Source: Bog-473 sp963800725 (GTDB lineage: Bacteria > Actinomycetota > Acidimicrobiia > Acidimicrobiales > RAAP-2). Taken from it: a stretch of 64,000 nucleotides of DNA. The stretch is taken from the NCBI GenBank assembly GCA_963800725.1, contig CAWDCE010000017.1:496001-560000 (forward strand), given 5' to 3'. The stretch's first letter is position 1, and every line of letters starts with the position of its first letter. The notes beneath the pieces are model-generated. The model was not told the DNA's origin, did not search any database, and saw only the letters and a program-made list of their open reading frames with translations. The translations under genes were made by a program, and so were the position numbers. Of the stretch, positions 26,381 through 34,947 are shown in pieces.

Positions 26381-27763
26381 GTGGACGAACCGCTCGCGGA
26401 CCTGCCGATTGTCCTCGAGCGTCGGGCGCTGTCGGGTTGGGGGCGCACGCCGACCTCGATCTGCGACATAGCGGTCCCCCGTGGCGCAGAGGACATCGCA
26501 AAGCTCTTCGCCCGGGCCAACCGGCGCGGGGTGATTCCCCGGGGACTCGGGCGCAGTTACGGGGACCCGGCACAGCGCTCCGGCGGACTCGTGCTCGACA
26601 TGACCCAAATGAACCGCATGGGCGAGGTCGATCCGGCGACCGGACTCATCACGGTTGAGGCCGGGGTGAGCATCGACGACGCTGTTGCGCGAGGTGATGC
26701 CCAAGGGTTGGTTCGTCCCGGTGACCCCCGGGACGCGCAACGTCACCATCGGTGGCGCCATCGCTTCGGATATCCACGGAAAGAATCACCACCGCGACGG
26801 GAGCTTCGCCAACCACGTCACCGCCATGACGCTGGTGACCCCGACCGGCACCCATCACGTCACCCCCGCCAACGATCCCGAGCTCTTCTGGGCCACCGCG
26901 GGCGGCATGGGCCTGACCGGGGTCGTGATCCAAGCGACGTTGCGCCTCCTTCGGGTCGAGACGTCGTGGATCAGTGTCGACACGCGGCGATTCGCCGATC
27001 TGGATGAACTGATGGCCGAGATGGCGAGGACGGACCAAGAGCACCACTACTCGGTGGCCTGGGTCGACTGCAATTCCGTCGGGAAACGACAGGGGCGCTC
27101 CATCCTTTCTACGCGGCGAGCACGCCACACGTGAGCGGGTCGAAGGTGGCTCGCGGCACAAGCGTTTCCGCGAGTTGCGCCGAGCGAGAATTGCCATTCC
27201 CCGACCCGGACCCAGGGGACTGGCCGAATTACGCCAGCGTGTCTGCCTTCAACGAACTGTGGTTCCGCAAGGCGCCCAAGGAGCGCTATGACGAGCTCCA
27301 AGACGTCGGCACCTACTTCCACCCGCTCGATGGCGTCTCGGGGTGGAACCTCCTCTACGGCCCGAATGGATTCCTTCAATACCAGTTCGCCGTCGCCGAT
27401 GACCGCGGGGACGTGGTCCGCGAAGCCATCGAGCTGGTCGGCGCGGCACGCGCCCCGTCGTTTGTGTCGGTGCTCAAGCGATTCGGCCCCGCCAATCGCG
27501 GCCTGTTGTCTTTCCCCATGGCGGGGTGGACCCTGTGCCTCGATTTTCCGGTCGGCGCCGCGTCCTTGCCCGGGTTGGTCGAGTCCCTCGATGAGCTGGT
27601 CGATGCCGCCGGCGGTCGGGTGTACCTGGCCAAGGACTCGCGGGTACCGCCGAGGCGACTGCACCACATGTACCCTCGCATCGCCGACCTCTCTTCGGTG
27701 CGCAAGCGGATCGACCCCGACGGGGTACTCCAGTCCGACTTGTCGCGCCGACTCGCCCTCTAG
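26381..27763 (+). CDS. dprE1: Decaprenylphosphoryl-beta-D-ribose oxidase (DprE1), two frame breaks
   Basis: An FAD enzyme that oxidises decaprenylphosphoryl ribose to its 2-keto form, first half of the epimerisation that makes the arabinose donor for arabinogalactan-type cell walls. Three frame segments give about 460 residues. GTG 26381 starts LERRALSGWGRT and VIPRGLGRSYGDPAQRSGG (FAD-binding). From about 26690 comes VTPGTRNVTIGGAIASDIHGKNHHRDGSF. From about 27120 the third segment has NELWFRKAP, FHPLDGVSGWN and GFLQYQF. The cysteine in GWTLCLDFP (codon 27536-27538) matches the Cys387 targeted by benzothiazinones in the mycobacterial enzyme, and the lysine in LAKDSR (27632-27634) matches its essential Lys418. 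dprE2 follows 17 bases later. Confidence 0.88.
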
Positions 27764-27780
27764 GGAAAGGACCACCCCGC

Positions 27781-28545
27781 ATGCGTGACGCATTCGGTCA
27801 TCCCCAATCAGCCGTCGTGTTCGGCGGCACGTCGGACATCGCCCGGGCCATTGTGGAGCGACTCGTCCCGCTCGGGTGCACCACCATCGTGCTCGCCGGC
27901 CGCGACGCCGACGCCCTGCACGACGCGGCCGAAGAGGCCAAGGTGGCCGGGGCCACCGACGTGAGCGAGGTGCGCTTCGACGCGCTCGATGCCAGCGATG
28001 CGGCGGCCGTGGTCGAACGCTGCTTCACGGCGGCCAACGGCGACGTTGACCTCGTGCTCATGGCGGTCGGGGTACTTGGGGAACAGGCCAAAGACGAAGT
28101 CGACGCCAACACGACGGCCAACGTCTTGACTGCGACAACCGTGTGGCCGGCGGCGGCCCTCGCCGGTTCATTCGACAAGCTTCGCCAACAAGGACAGGGG
28201 CAGATCGTCGTGCTGTCCTCGGTGGCCGGCGTGCGGGTGCGCCGGGCCAACTACGTCTACGGATCGGCCAAGGCGGGGCTCGACGCGTACGCCGTCGGGC
28301 TCTCAGAAGCCGCCCGGGGCACCGGGGTCGATGTCTTCGTGGTCCGCCCCGGATTCGTCAAGACCAAGATGACCGCCGGCCTGCCGGCGGCCCCGTTCTC
28401 GACCAACCGCGGCGCCGTGGCGGACGCGGTGATCAGTGGCATGGACCACGGGCAGACCATCATCTGGGCCCCGGGTCCACTGCGCTTCATCTTCGCCATA
28501 TTCCGCCTCCTGCCCCAGTTCGTTTGGCGGCGCCTGCCGGGCTGA
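27781..28545 (+). CDS. dprE2: Decaprenylphosphoryl-2-keto-ribose reductase (DprE2), SDR family
   Basis: An NAD(P)H-dependent reductase that completes conversion of decaprenylphosphoryl ribose to decaprenylphosphoryl arabinose. It is 254 residues. The Rossmann motif is VVFGGTSDIARAI (the GGTSDI variant seen in DprE2), NxxG-equivalent is VGVLG, and the active site is SSVAGVRVRRANYVYGSAKAG with Ser, Tyr and Lys in order. The C-terminal hydrophobic stretch LRFIFAIFRLLPQFVWRRLPG is typical of DprE2 and suggests membrane contact. It starts 17 bases after dprE1, so the two form an operon. Confidence 0.9.
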   Translation: MRDAFGHPQSAVVFGGTSDIARAIVERLVPLGCTTIVLAGRDADALHDAAEEAKVAGATDVSEVRFDALDASDAAAVVERCFTAANGDVDLVLMAVGVLGEQAKDEVDANTTANVLTATTVWPAAALAGSFDKLRQQGQGQIVVLSSVAGVRVRRANYVYGSAKAGLDAYAVGLSEAARGTGVDVFVVRPGFVKTKMTAGLPAAPFSTNRGAVADAVISGMDHGQTIIWAPGPLRFIFAIFRLLPQFVWRRLPG

Positions 28546-28641
28546 GCGCGGTCGGGCGCTGGACACCACTGCGCCGTGGGCGCAGAATCGGGGCCCGGCA
28601 TCACCGGCGCCGCGCAAATGTGTGGCGCCAGAGGAGGAACG

Positions 28642-29394
28642 ATGAGCAAGACGACAGACGACGGGGCACTTGGGGTCGTCAAGGCGACGTCCGAGCCGAT
28701 TCACGATCTCGGTACCGCGATCTACCTCAGCAGCGACGTCTTTGCGTGGGCCGCCGAGTGGGGCTGGTCGAATCCCTTCGCCTTCTACTTCGCGGGGCGG
28801 GGCGGCATGCTCGGTGACGTCGGGGCCGATGTGGTCACCTCGGCCATGGGGTGGTTCGAGCCCACCATCGTGGCCGCCATGTACAACGAGGGTGCCGCGG
28901 TGGCCGGCGCACCGGCGGCCGCGGTGCGCATGGCCGAGGCCACGGGGCGCTGGGGCAGGAAGTACCTGGACAACGTGGCGGGGTTGGACGACATCGTCGC
29001 CGTCGTCGAATCGACCGTCGACACGCTCGAGGGATCCGCGCTACCGCTGTTCGTCGGCTGGCGGGATGCAGCGAGAGACGAGCACCCGGCCGGGCGGGCC
29101 GCCCAACTCATGCAGATCCTCCGCGAATGGCGCGGGTGCGTGCATTTGGTGGCGACCACCGCCGTCGGCCTCTCGCCCCTCGAAGCGATCCTGACCAATG
29201 AAGGAGAGGGCCAGGCCAAGTTCTTCGGGTGGACCGAACCCTTTGCGAACTGTACGGCCATCGCGGACAAGCACCAGGCGGCCGAGGACATCACCGATCA
29301 ACGCTGCGCGGCAGGCATCGAGAGTGCTCTCGCACCCGAGCGCTACGCCACCTTCTGCGACGGCATCGCGGCCCTGCGGGCCGCCATGCCCTAG
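28642..29394 (+). CDS. SCO6745-like conserved actinobacterial protein
   Basis: A 250-residue soluble protein starting at ATG 28642 behind a strong GAGGAGG site. It is rich in helices, with conserved-looking segments AIYLSSDVFAWAAEWGWSNPFAFYFAGRGGMLGDV and GWFEPTIVAAMYNEGAAV. It resembles the SCO6745 family of actinobacterial proteins of unknown biochemical role. No catalytic motif is evident. It lies 96 bases after dprE2 in the same direction, possibly in the same transcript, but a functional link is unproven. Confidence 0.6.
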   Translation: MSKTTDDGALGVVKATSEPIHDLGTAIYLSSDVFAWAAEWGWSNPFAFYFAGRGGMLGDVGADVVTSAMGWFEPTIVAAMYNEGAAVAGAPAAAVRMAEATGRWGRKYLDNVAGLDDIVAVVESTVDTLEGSALPLFVGWRDAARDEHPAGRAAQLMQILREWRGCVHLVATTAVGLSPLEAILTNEGEGQAKFFGWTEPFANCTAIADKHQAAEDITDQRCAAGIESALAPERYATFCDGIAALRAAMP

Positions 29395-29400
29395 CCCCAA

Positions 29401-29439
29401 GACCAGGTCATTGCCGCCGGAAGGCCTCCGGTCATGGTC
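29401..29439 (+). terminator. Structured 3' end after the SCO6745-like gene
   Basis: CCGGA/TCCGG (29417-29421 and 29427-29431) folds over a 5-base loop, with an outer GACCA/TGGTC pairing (29401-29405 and 29435-29439). It starts 7 bases past the stop. No T-tract, so this is a weak candidate terminator. Confidence 0.35.
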
Positions 29440-29509
29440 GGCTAGTGTGAAGGGCTGCTCACGGGGGAGACCTCTGTCGACCACGCGGCAACGCGGCTCA
29501 CGCCGTTAC

Positions 29510-29584
29510 GGACCTGTGGTGCAGTCTGGAGTGCACGCCGCCCTGTCAAGGCGGAGGTCGCGGGTTCAAATCCCGTCAGGTCCG
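29510..29584 (+). tRNA. tRNA-Asp (anticodon GTC)
   Basis: The acceptor GGACCTG pairs with CAGGTCC, discriminator G at 29584. The anticodon stem CCGCC/GGCGG holds loop CTGTCAA with GTC at 29545-29547. The T-arm CGGG-TTCAAAT-CCCG is regular. CCA is not encoded. Confidence 0.93.
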
Positions 29585-29627
29585 CTGCCAGATTCGAGAG
29601 CCCACGGGCGATCGGATCCGGTTACCC

Positions 29628-29703
29628 GGTCGGGTAGCTCAGTTGGTAGAGCGCGCGCCTGAAAAGCGTGAGGTCACCGGATCGACGCCGGTCCCGACCA
29701 CCA
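29628..29703 (+). tRNA. tRNA-Phe (anticodon GAA)
   Basis: The acceptor GGTCGGG pairs with CCCGACC, discriminator A, and CCA is encoded at 29701-29703. The anticodon loop CTGAAAA gives GAA; the stem CGCGC/GCGTG contains one G-U pair. The T-loop reads ATCGACG, with A in place of the near-universal T54, which is unusual. It is 43 bases after tRNA-Asp and probably in the same transcript. Confidence 0.9.
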
Positions 29704-29775
29704 GTTGTTCCAGCGGTACGGCAAATGCCGCGTCGTCGACCCATTCGGCGAAACCGTGGCCGGCGCCGCGGTGCT

Positions 29776-30165
29776 TCAGCCTGTGGTTCCCCCGGTGGTG
29801 GGAAGACCGGCGGCCTTCCAGGCCGCGTACCCTCCGTCGAGGTCGCAGCTGTTGGGGCGACCCAACGCGATGAGGCTGGCGGCGGCCAGGCTCGAGGCGT
29901 AGCCCTCCTGGCACATCACCACCACCACCCGATCGGCGTCGGCGGCTTCAGCGATGCGGTGGGTGCCGAAGGGGTCGAGGCGCCATTCGAGGTTGTTGCG
30001 TTCGATGATGACGGCGCCGGGGACCTCACCGAACTCGGCCCGTTGGTGCGCAGGACGTATGTCGACCAGGAGCGCGCCGCTGTCCACCAGGGCTTGGGTC
30101 TGGCGGGCATCGGGCCTCCAAAGGCCCCGCCGGGCGTTGCCGAGGAGTCGGTCGACTCCGCTCAA
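29776..30165 (-). CDS. Rhodanese-domain protein
   Basis: A 129-residue single-domain rhodanese. Blocks are LLVDIRPAHQRAEFGEVPGAVIIERNNLEWRL and the active-site loop VVVMCQEGYASSLAA, whose cysteine would carry the persulfide. The DLDGGYAAWKAAGLP end is typical. It overlaps the 3' end of the cysteine dioxygenase gene by 4 bases, so the two are translationally coupled. Context suggests it handles sulfane sulfur or sulfite-related products of cysteine breakdown. Confidence 0.88.
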   Translation of the reverse strand: MSGVDRLLGNARRGLWRPDARQTQALVDSGALLVDIRPAHQRAEFGEVPGAVIIERNNLEWRLDPFGTHRIAEAADADRVVVVMCQEGYASSLAAASLIALGRPNSCDLDGGYAAWKAAGLPTTGGTTG

Positions 30166-30699
30166 GGCGCCCAGGTCGGGTCGGCTCGATACTCGGCGCG
30201 CTCGACTACCAGCGAGGTGCCCGCTTGGCGGTAGAAGGTCATCGACGCCATGGGAGGAGAGTAGATGTGGACGCTGGTGGCCGGCACGTCATCGGTGTTG
30301 ACCACGTCGTGGATGTAGCCCGGACCGAATGCGGTCCCGGCCCCGACGTCGATGCTGCGCTTGGTGAGCGCACCGCTGGCGCTGACCGAGTGCTCGCGCA
30401 AGGTCCCGTTGATGACCCACAAGGCACCCGAAGAGCCGCCGTGGTCGTGCAATTCGAGGCCCCGGTCCTTGGGCCAGTGGATGGCCCAGATCTCGATCTC
30501 GTCGGTGAGCTCGAGGAGTTCGTAGGAGCGTTGGGTCAACTCCGGACCGGCCAGCGGGAGCAGGTCGCGCATTTCCTCGCTGTACGTCGCGCACGCGTTC
30601 GAGCAGCTCGAGCGGACTCAGCGCTAGGCCACGTCGAGCGGCATCGCCCGGGGCAAAGCCCGAGCGAGCGATGCTCGGTGGTGCCTCGGTGATGGTCAT
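30162..30699 (-). CDS. Cysteine dioxygenase-like cupin, frame broken near 30590
   Basis: A cupin iron enzyme, probably oxidising cysteine to cysteine sulfinate. The start MTITEAPPSIARSGFAP (ATG 30699) is in one frame, running to about 30590 (PLELLERVRDVQ). The body MRDLLPLAGPELTQRSYELLEL is in another, with a one-base change between them. Full length is about 178 residues, usual for bacterial CDO. Metal-ligand histidines are visible in LELHDHGGSSGALWVINGTLREH and in YIHDVVN. It is the first gene of a CDO-rhodanese pair and divergent from the old yellow enzyme gene. Related 3-mercaptopropionate dioxygenases cannot be excluded. Confidence 0.8.
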
Positions 30700-30762
30700 T
30701 TCGCAGGGCTCCTCTGGCGTCGATCCGGTGAGAAATCGCGGGTCCGATGGCGCTAACTCGCT

Positions 30763-30785
30763 ATACCCGATCAGTTTAGTCGTAT
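30763..30785. promoter_or_regulatory. Imperfect palindrome upstream of the cysteine dioxygenase gene
   Basis: ATACCCGA and TCGTAT flank an AT-rich centre with a GATC...AGTC pair, giving a 23-base imperfect dyad 64 bases before ATG 30699. Its shape is reminiscent of binding sites of Rrf2-type cysteine/iron-sulfur regulators, but the match is loose and it could equally serve the divergent oxidoreductase gene. Confidence 0.3.
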
Positions 30786-30877
30786 TTTGTCCCCCTGCCA
30801 ACCCCACCCAACGAAGCGGTGCCCCACCTGCACTCGGCGTGCACGGCGGGGCGCGATAGGCCAAGGTAAGGCGACCT

Positions 30878-32097
30878 ATGGCGACCAAATCCCGCACCCC
30901 CAAAGCGGCGGCTCACCCACCGCGCCCTGTCTTCGCCCCGGCCGCGCTCGGTCCGGTGACGTTGCGCAACCGGATCATCAAGGCGGCTACCTTCGAAGGG
31001 GTCATGCCCGGCGGCCGGGTCAGCGATGCGCTCATCGAGGTCCATCGCGCCATCGCCCGCGGTGGCGCCGCCATGTCGACAGTCGCCTATCTGGCGGTGT
31101 CACCCGAAGGCCGCACCGATCGCCATTGCGTGCTCCTCAACGCCGATTCGGTCGACGACCTGCGCCGTCTGACCGATGCCGTCCATCAAGAAGGTGCCGC
31201 CGCCGCGGCCCAGATCGGCCACGCCGGCCCCGTCGCCAATGCCCGCTCGAATCGCGCCCCGGCGCTGTCGCCGTCTGGGGGGTCGACCCCCTCGGGACAC
31301 GCCTGCGCGCCGTGACCCCAGCCGATATCTCGCGCATCACCGAGGACTACGCCCGCGCCGCCGCGTTTGCGGTCGACGCGGGCTTCGACTCCATCGAGGT
31401 CCACGTCGGACACAACTACCTCCTCAGCGCGTTCTTGAGCCCGAAGCTGAACCGCCGCGACGACTCCTACGGCGGCAGCGTGGAAAACCGGGCCCGCTTC
31501 GCCCGGGCGGTACTCCAAGCCGTGCGCACGGCGGTCGGCGACCGCGCCAGCGTCACGGCCAAAGTGAATATGGCCGACGGGGTGCGGGGAGGGCTTTGGC
31601 TCGAGGACAGCCTCCAGGTCGCCGCCCTCATCGAGTCCGACGGCGTGCTCGATGCCATCGAGCTGACGGGTGGGAGTTCATTGTCCAATCCGATGTACCT
31701 CTTCCGGGGCGAGGCCCCGCTGGCGGAATTCGGCGCGACGTTGCCGGGGCCGGCGCGGTTGGGCTTCAAACTCGTCGGCGGCCGCTTTCTGCGGTCCTAC
31801 CCCTTCGAGGAGGCGTTCTTCTTGGGGTACGCGCGCCAGTTCCTCGCGGCCCTGTCGACACCCCTCATCCTCTTGGGCGGTATCACCAAGCTCGAGACCG
31901 TCGAGTCCGCCCTCAACGAGGGGTTCGCATTCGTGGCCATGGCCCGCGCCCTGTTGCGCGAGCCGGATCTCCCGAAGGCTTGGGAAGCGGGATCCACCGC
32001 ACAATCGCTGTGCATCCACTGCAACCAATGCATGCCGACCATCTACTCGGGCACACGCTGTGTGCTGGTGAACGACGGGGCGCCCGCTCTTTCCTAG
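30878..32097 (+). CDS. Old yellow enzyme-family NADH:flavin oxidoreductase, frame broken near 31275
   Basis: An FMN enzyme of about 406 residues. The first frame (ATG 30878) has FAPAALGPVTLRNRIIKAATFEG, VAYLAVSPEGRTD and QIGHAGPVANARSNRAPALSPSGG. The second resumes at LGTRLRAVTPADISRITEDYARAAAFAVDAGFDSIEVHVGHNYLLSAFLSP and continues to LILLGGITKLETVESALNEGFAFVAMARALLREPDLP. The break falls in a G6/C5-rich spot. The C-terminus has CIHCNQC and a later Cys, close to the 4Fe-4S motif of 2,4-dienoyl-CoA reductase relatives, though no second NAD(P) domain follows. Likely substrates are enones, enoates or nitro compounds. It is divergent from the cysteine dioxygenase gene. Confidence 0.85.
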
Positions 32098-32253
32098 TGG
32101 TTCGCATCGAGCGGTGCCGTCCCGCCCGGGCCCGTGGGGTCCCAAACGAAACGCCTGTTCCCACGGACCCGGAGCGAAGCGGACAGTGGTAGAGCATCGA
32201 CGGTTGCGAAAAAATACCTTTAGGGCACGGCGCGGCCGTGCGGGCTGCGCCGA

Positions 32254-33129
32254 TCAGGTGTTGGCGTAGTTGGTCCACCAGGTATCGAGGGTTTGCATCG
32301 AAGTGCCCGGCGCCGCGAATGCGCTGAGAATCACGTACTTGCTCGGAACCGTCCAGACGTAGTCGGGGATGTTGTTGGTCGTCGCCGACGAGGACGTGGC
32401 CTCCATGGTGCACTCGATGACCTGGTCAGGTCGGGAGGGAAACGCAGAGTTGCTCCACCCGACCGATCCGTTGTCCGAGTCATTGCTGGTCGGGCACCCG
32501 ACACCGGGCGTGGTGGGCACGATCTGCTTGAAGGCGTTGTAGGTGGCCAGGCTGGCTTGGTAGTCCTTGGCGTTGTCGAAGATGTAGCCGTAGACGTAAC
32601 TGTCCTTGCCGAGATTGGGCAGGCTGCAGTTCTCCTCGTCGACCAGTCCGACCAGGCCCGAGGGGCTCGAAACCGTCTTGGACGACGAGCAGTTGTCAGA
32701 CTCGGGCGGGAGAAGCCCGGCCAGGGTCTGGTTCACCACCAGTTTCGGTGCCTTGTGCGAACTCGTGTACTTGTTCACTTTGGCCACTTCGCTCGGGCAC
32801 AGATACTTGGCCGACTTCACCAGCATCAAGGTCACGAAGTCCTGCGGGAACGAGTTGTCCGATGTCGAACTCGTCGGTGTCGTCAGCGTCGAGTTGACGA
32901 AGCCGACGCTCTTGCCGTTTCCGAGCAACGAGCAGATGGCGAGACCGAGCTTGGCGATCTCTGCGTCGGGGATCTGGGTGATCTCGTTCTTGTCGATCGC
33001 GGTCGTGAAGGCCTTTTGGGCGGATTTCGACGGCGTCGACTGGGCGGCGGCCGACGTCGCGGCGGTGGCGATCACGACGAGGGCGCTGGCACTGATCGCA
33101 ACTGCTCGAAATGATCGCTTGAGGTTCAT
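32254..33129 (-). CDS. Secreted DUF732-like protein
   Basis: A 291-residue protein with a Sec signal peptide (residues 1-29; basic start, hydrophobic AISASALVVIATAATSA core). Residues about 38-115 show the DUF732 pattern: FTTAIDKNEITQIPDAEIAKLGLAIC, then a variable Ser/Thr-rich insert, then FVTLMLVKSAKYLCP, with two conserved cysteines. The rest (120-291) has six more cysteines in pairs and no recognised family. DUF732 is common among exported mycobacterial proteins of unknown role. The gene stands alone; the extended C-terminal part is unusual for the family. Confidence 0.65.
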   Translation of the reverse strand: MNLKRSFRAVAISASALVVIATAATSAAAQSTPSKSAQKAFTTAIDKNEITQIPDAEIAKLGLAICSLLGNGKSVGFVNSTLTTPTSSTSDNSFPQDFVTLMLVKSAKYLCPSEVAKVNKYTSSHKAPKLVVNQTLAGLLPPESDNCSSSKTVSSPSGLVGLVDEENCSLPNLGKDSYVYGYIFDNAKDYQASLATYNAFKQIVPTTPGVGCPTSNDSDNGSVGWSNSAFPSRPDQVIECTMEATSSSATTNNIPDYVWTVPSKYVILSAFAAPGTSMQTLDTWWTNYANT

Positions 33130-33463
33130 GGCAGAACGCTAATGCAACATGCATTGGGCCACAACGGGACTTGTCGTTTCGCATCCGCTCGGATCGAAGG
33201 CGACATGGCGTGGTGACGTGGTCCGGAATTGGCCACGACCTCCGGATGTAGTCGCACCGCTCAGAACGACCACAACCGAAGGTCGTGAAGTTACGAACGT
33301 CATGTTGTCGGACCCAAGGTGCAGTGCCGTTGCATCTTGGTTGCGCTTGGGTCGTTATGAAGAAATCCTCGAGTGCCGGCGCGTGGCCGTCATTTTTTAC
33401 GTGAAAGTGCGGACACGAAACCAAGCAGCAGAAACGCTCTGTAGCGCTGCGCTCAGTGGGCGA
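33130..33463. other. Gap upstream of the DUF732-like gene, with stem-loops
   Basis: A 334-base region between the amidase stop and the DUF732-like start, both minus strand. No frame looks coding. It contains ACGACC/GGTCGT (33266-33286, 9-base loop) and the overlapping hairpins at 33311-33353 described separately. It should hold the amidase terminator and the promoter of the DUF732-like gene. Confidence 0.5.
33311..33353 (-). terminator. Two mutually exclusive hairpins after the amidase gene
   Basis: CCAAGGTGCA (33314-33323) pairs with TGCATCTTGG (33331-33340), ten pairs with one G-U on one strand, loop 7. GACCCAAG (33311-33318) can instead pair with CTTGGGTC (33346-33353). The two folds share the left arm, so only one can form. 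No T-tract. It could be a terminator or an attenuator-like switch. Confidence 0.4.
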
Positions 33464-34897
33464 TTACGCGCCGATGGCGGGACGGCGGCCCGCCCATGGC
33501 GCGGCGATCTCGAGCGCGCCGGCAAGCGAGAGCAAGGTCTCCTCGTCACCGAAGCGTCCGACGAACTGCACGCCAATGGGAAGTCCCTCACCGTTCCAGT
33601 GCAACGGAAGCGAGACGGCCGGCTGGCCGGTCACGTTGAACAACGGGGTGAAGGGCACGTACTGGGCGGCTCGGAACAACCCGGCCAACGGCTCGCCCGG
33701 GGGCGAGTCGAAGGTACCGAGCGGAGCCGGTGGCTCGGCCAGTGTCGGCGTCACCAGCACGTCGAAATCTTCAAAATATGCGGCGACCTGGCGGCTGTAC
33801 TTCTGCAACGCCTGGGCGGACTTGAGGTAGCGATCGGCGGTGATGGTGCGCCCCATTTGGGCCAGCGACCACGTCAAGGGTTCGAGTTCGTCCTCGGTGG
33901 CCGCCCGACCGATCCGCTCCTCCCAGTCCAACAGAGCCCACGCGTTGCCGGCCGCCCAGAAGTTGACGAAGTGCTCGGTGAAATCGTCGCCGTCGATCTC
34001 GAACGTCGCCACCTCGATGTGGTGGCCCATCGACTCGCACAGCGCAGCTGCACCCTCGACCGCAGCGACGCAGTCGCCATGTACGACGCTCCCGGTGGGT
34101 GAGTCGACCACCATGGCCACCCGCAGTGGCGAAGCGGCCGTCGTGGCGGCAGCGGCGAACGACACGCCGTGCAGCGGGGGAGCCCAGTAGGGATCGCCCG
34201 GAACCGGTCCGGCAATCATGTCGAGTATCGCCGCTGAGTCGCGCACCGAACGCGACACCACGTGCTCGACCACCAGCCCGCCCATCATGTCGCCGTATTG
34301 GGGCGCGCCCGACACCCGCGCCCTCGTGGGCTTGAGCCCGACCAGCCCGCAGCACGAGGCCGGGATCCGGATGGATCCGCCACCGTCGTTGGCATGGGCC
34401 ACCGGCACCATGGCGGATGCGACGGCGGCGGCGGACCCGCCCGATGAACCGCCGGTCGAATGGGCCGGGTTCCACGGGTTCTTCGATGCACCGAACCGCT
34501 CGGGCTCGGTGGTCGGCAAGATGCCGAACTCGGGCGTGTTGGTCTTGCCGCAGATCACGAAACCCGCCCGGATGAAGCGCTTGGTCAACTCCTGGTCGAT
34601 TTTTGAGTGGTAGTCCCCCGCCAACGCGCTGCCTTCGCACAACGGCGTGCCCGCCAGTTCTGCCCCGAGGTCCTTCAACAAAAACGGCACCCCCGAGAAG
34701 GGCGCGTCACCCGGCGTGATGCCCTGCGCTTGGGCCCGGGCGCGTTCGAAGAGGGGGTGGATGACGGCGTTGAGCTCGGGGTTGAGCCCCTCGATGCGCG
34801 CGATGGCTGCGTCGACGAGTTCGACCGGCGACATCTGGCGGCTGCGCACCAGCTCCGCTTGGTCGGTTGCGTCCAGCCAGGCCACCTCGTCGCTCAT
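33464..34897 (-). CDS. Amidase, amidase-signature family
   Basis: A 477-residue serine amidase from ATG 34897. The Ser-cisSer-Lys triad is visible: the lysine in GVPFLLKDLG and the two serines in HSTGGSSGGSAAAVASAMVP, followed by the family block HANDGGGSIRIPASCCGLVGLKPTRARVS. Sequence around LLKDLGAELAGTPLCEGS resembles 6-aminohexanoate-cyclic-dimer hydrolase-like amidases of actinobacteria, but substrate cannot be set. The C-terminal LFNVTGQPAVSLPLHWNGEGLPIGVQFVGRFGDEETLL is standard. It lies 50 bases after the HxlR gene on the same strand and may share its transcript. Confidence 0.92.
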   Translation of the reverse strand: MSDEVAWLDATDQAELVRSRQMSPVELVDAAIARIEGLNPELNAVIHPLFERARAQAQGITPGDAPFSGVPFLLKDLGAELAGTPLCEGSALAGDYHSKIDQELTKRFIRAGFVICGKTNTPEFGILPTTEPERFGASKNPWNPAHSTGGSSGGSAAAVASAMVPVAHANDGGGSIRIPASCCGLVGLKPTRARVSGAPQYGDMMGGLVVEHVVSRSVRDSAAILDMIAGPVPGDPYWAPPLHGVSFAAAATTAASPLRVAMVVDSPTGSVVHGDCVAAVEGAAALCESMGHHIEVATFEIDGDDFTEHFVNFWAAGNAWALLDWEERIGRAATEDELEPLTWSLAQMGRTITADRYLKSAQALQKYSRQVAAYFEDFDVLVTPTLAEPPAPLGTFDSPPGEPLAGLFRAAQYVPFTPLFNVTGQPAVSLPLHWNGEGLPIGVQFVGRFGDEETLLSLAGALEIAAPWAGRRPAIGA

Positions 34898-34947
34898 GTT
34901 CGCGAACCTACTGGCATCGGGCGACGGACTCACCGCCGCCGCGGGTC

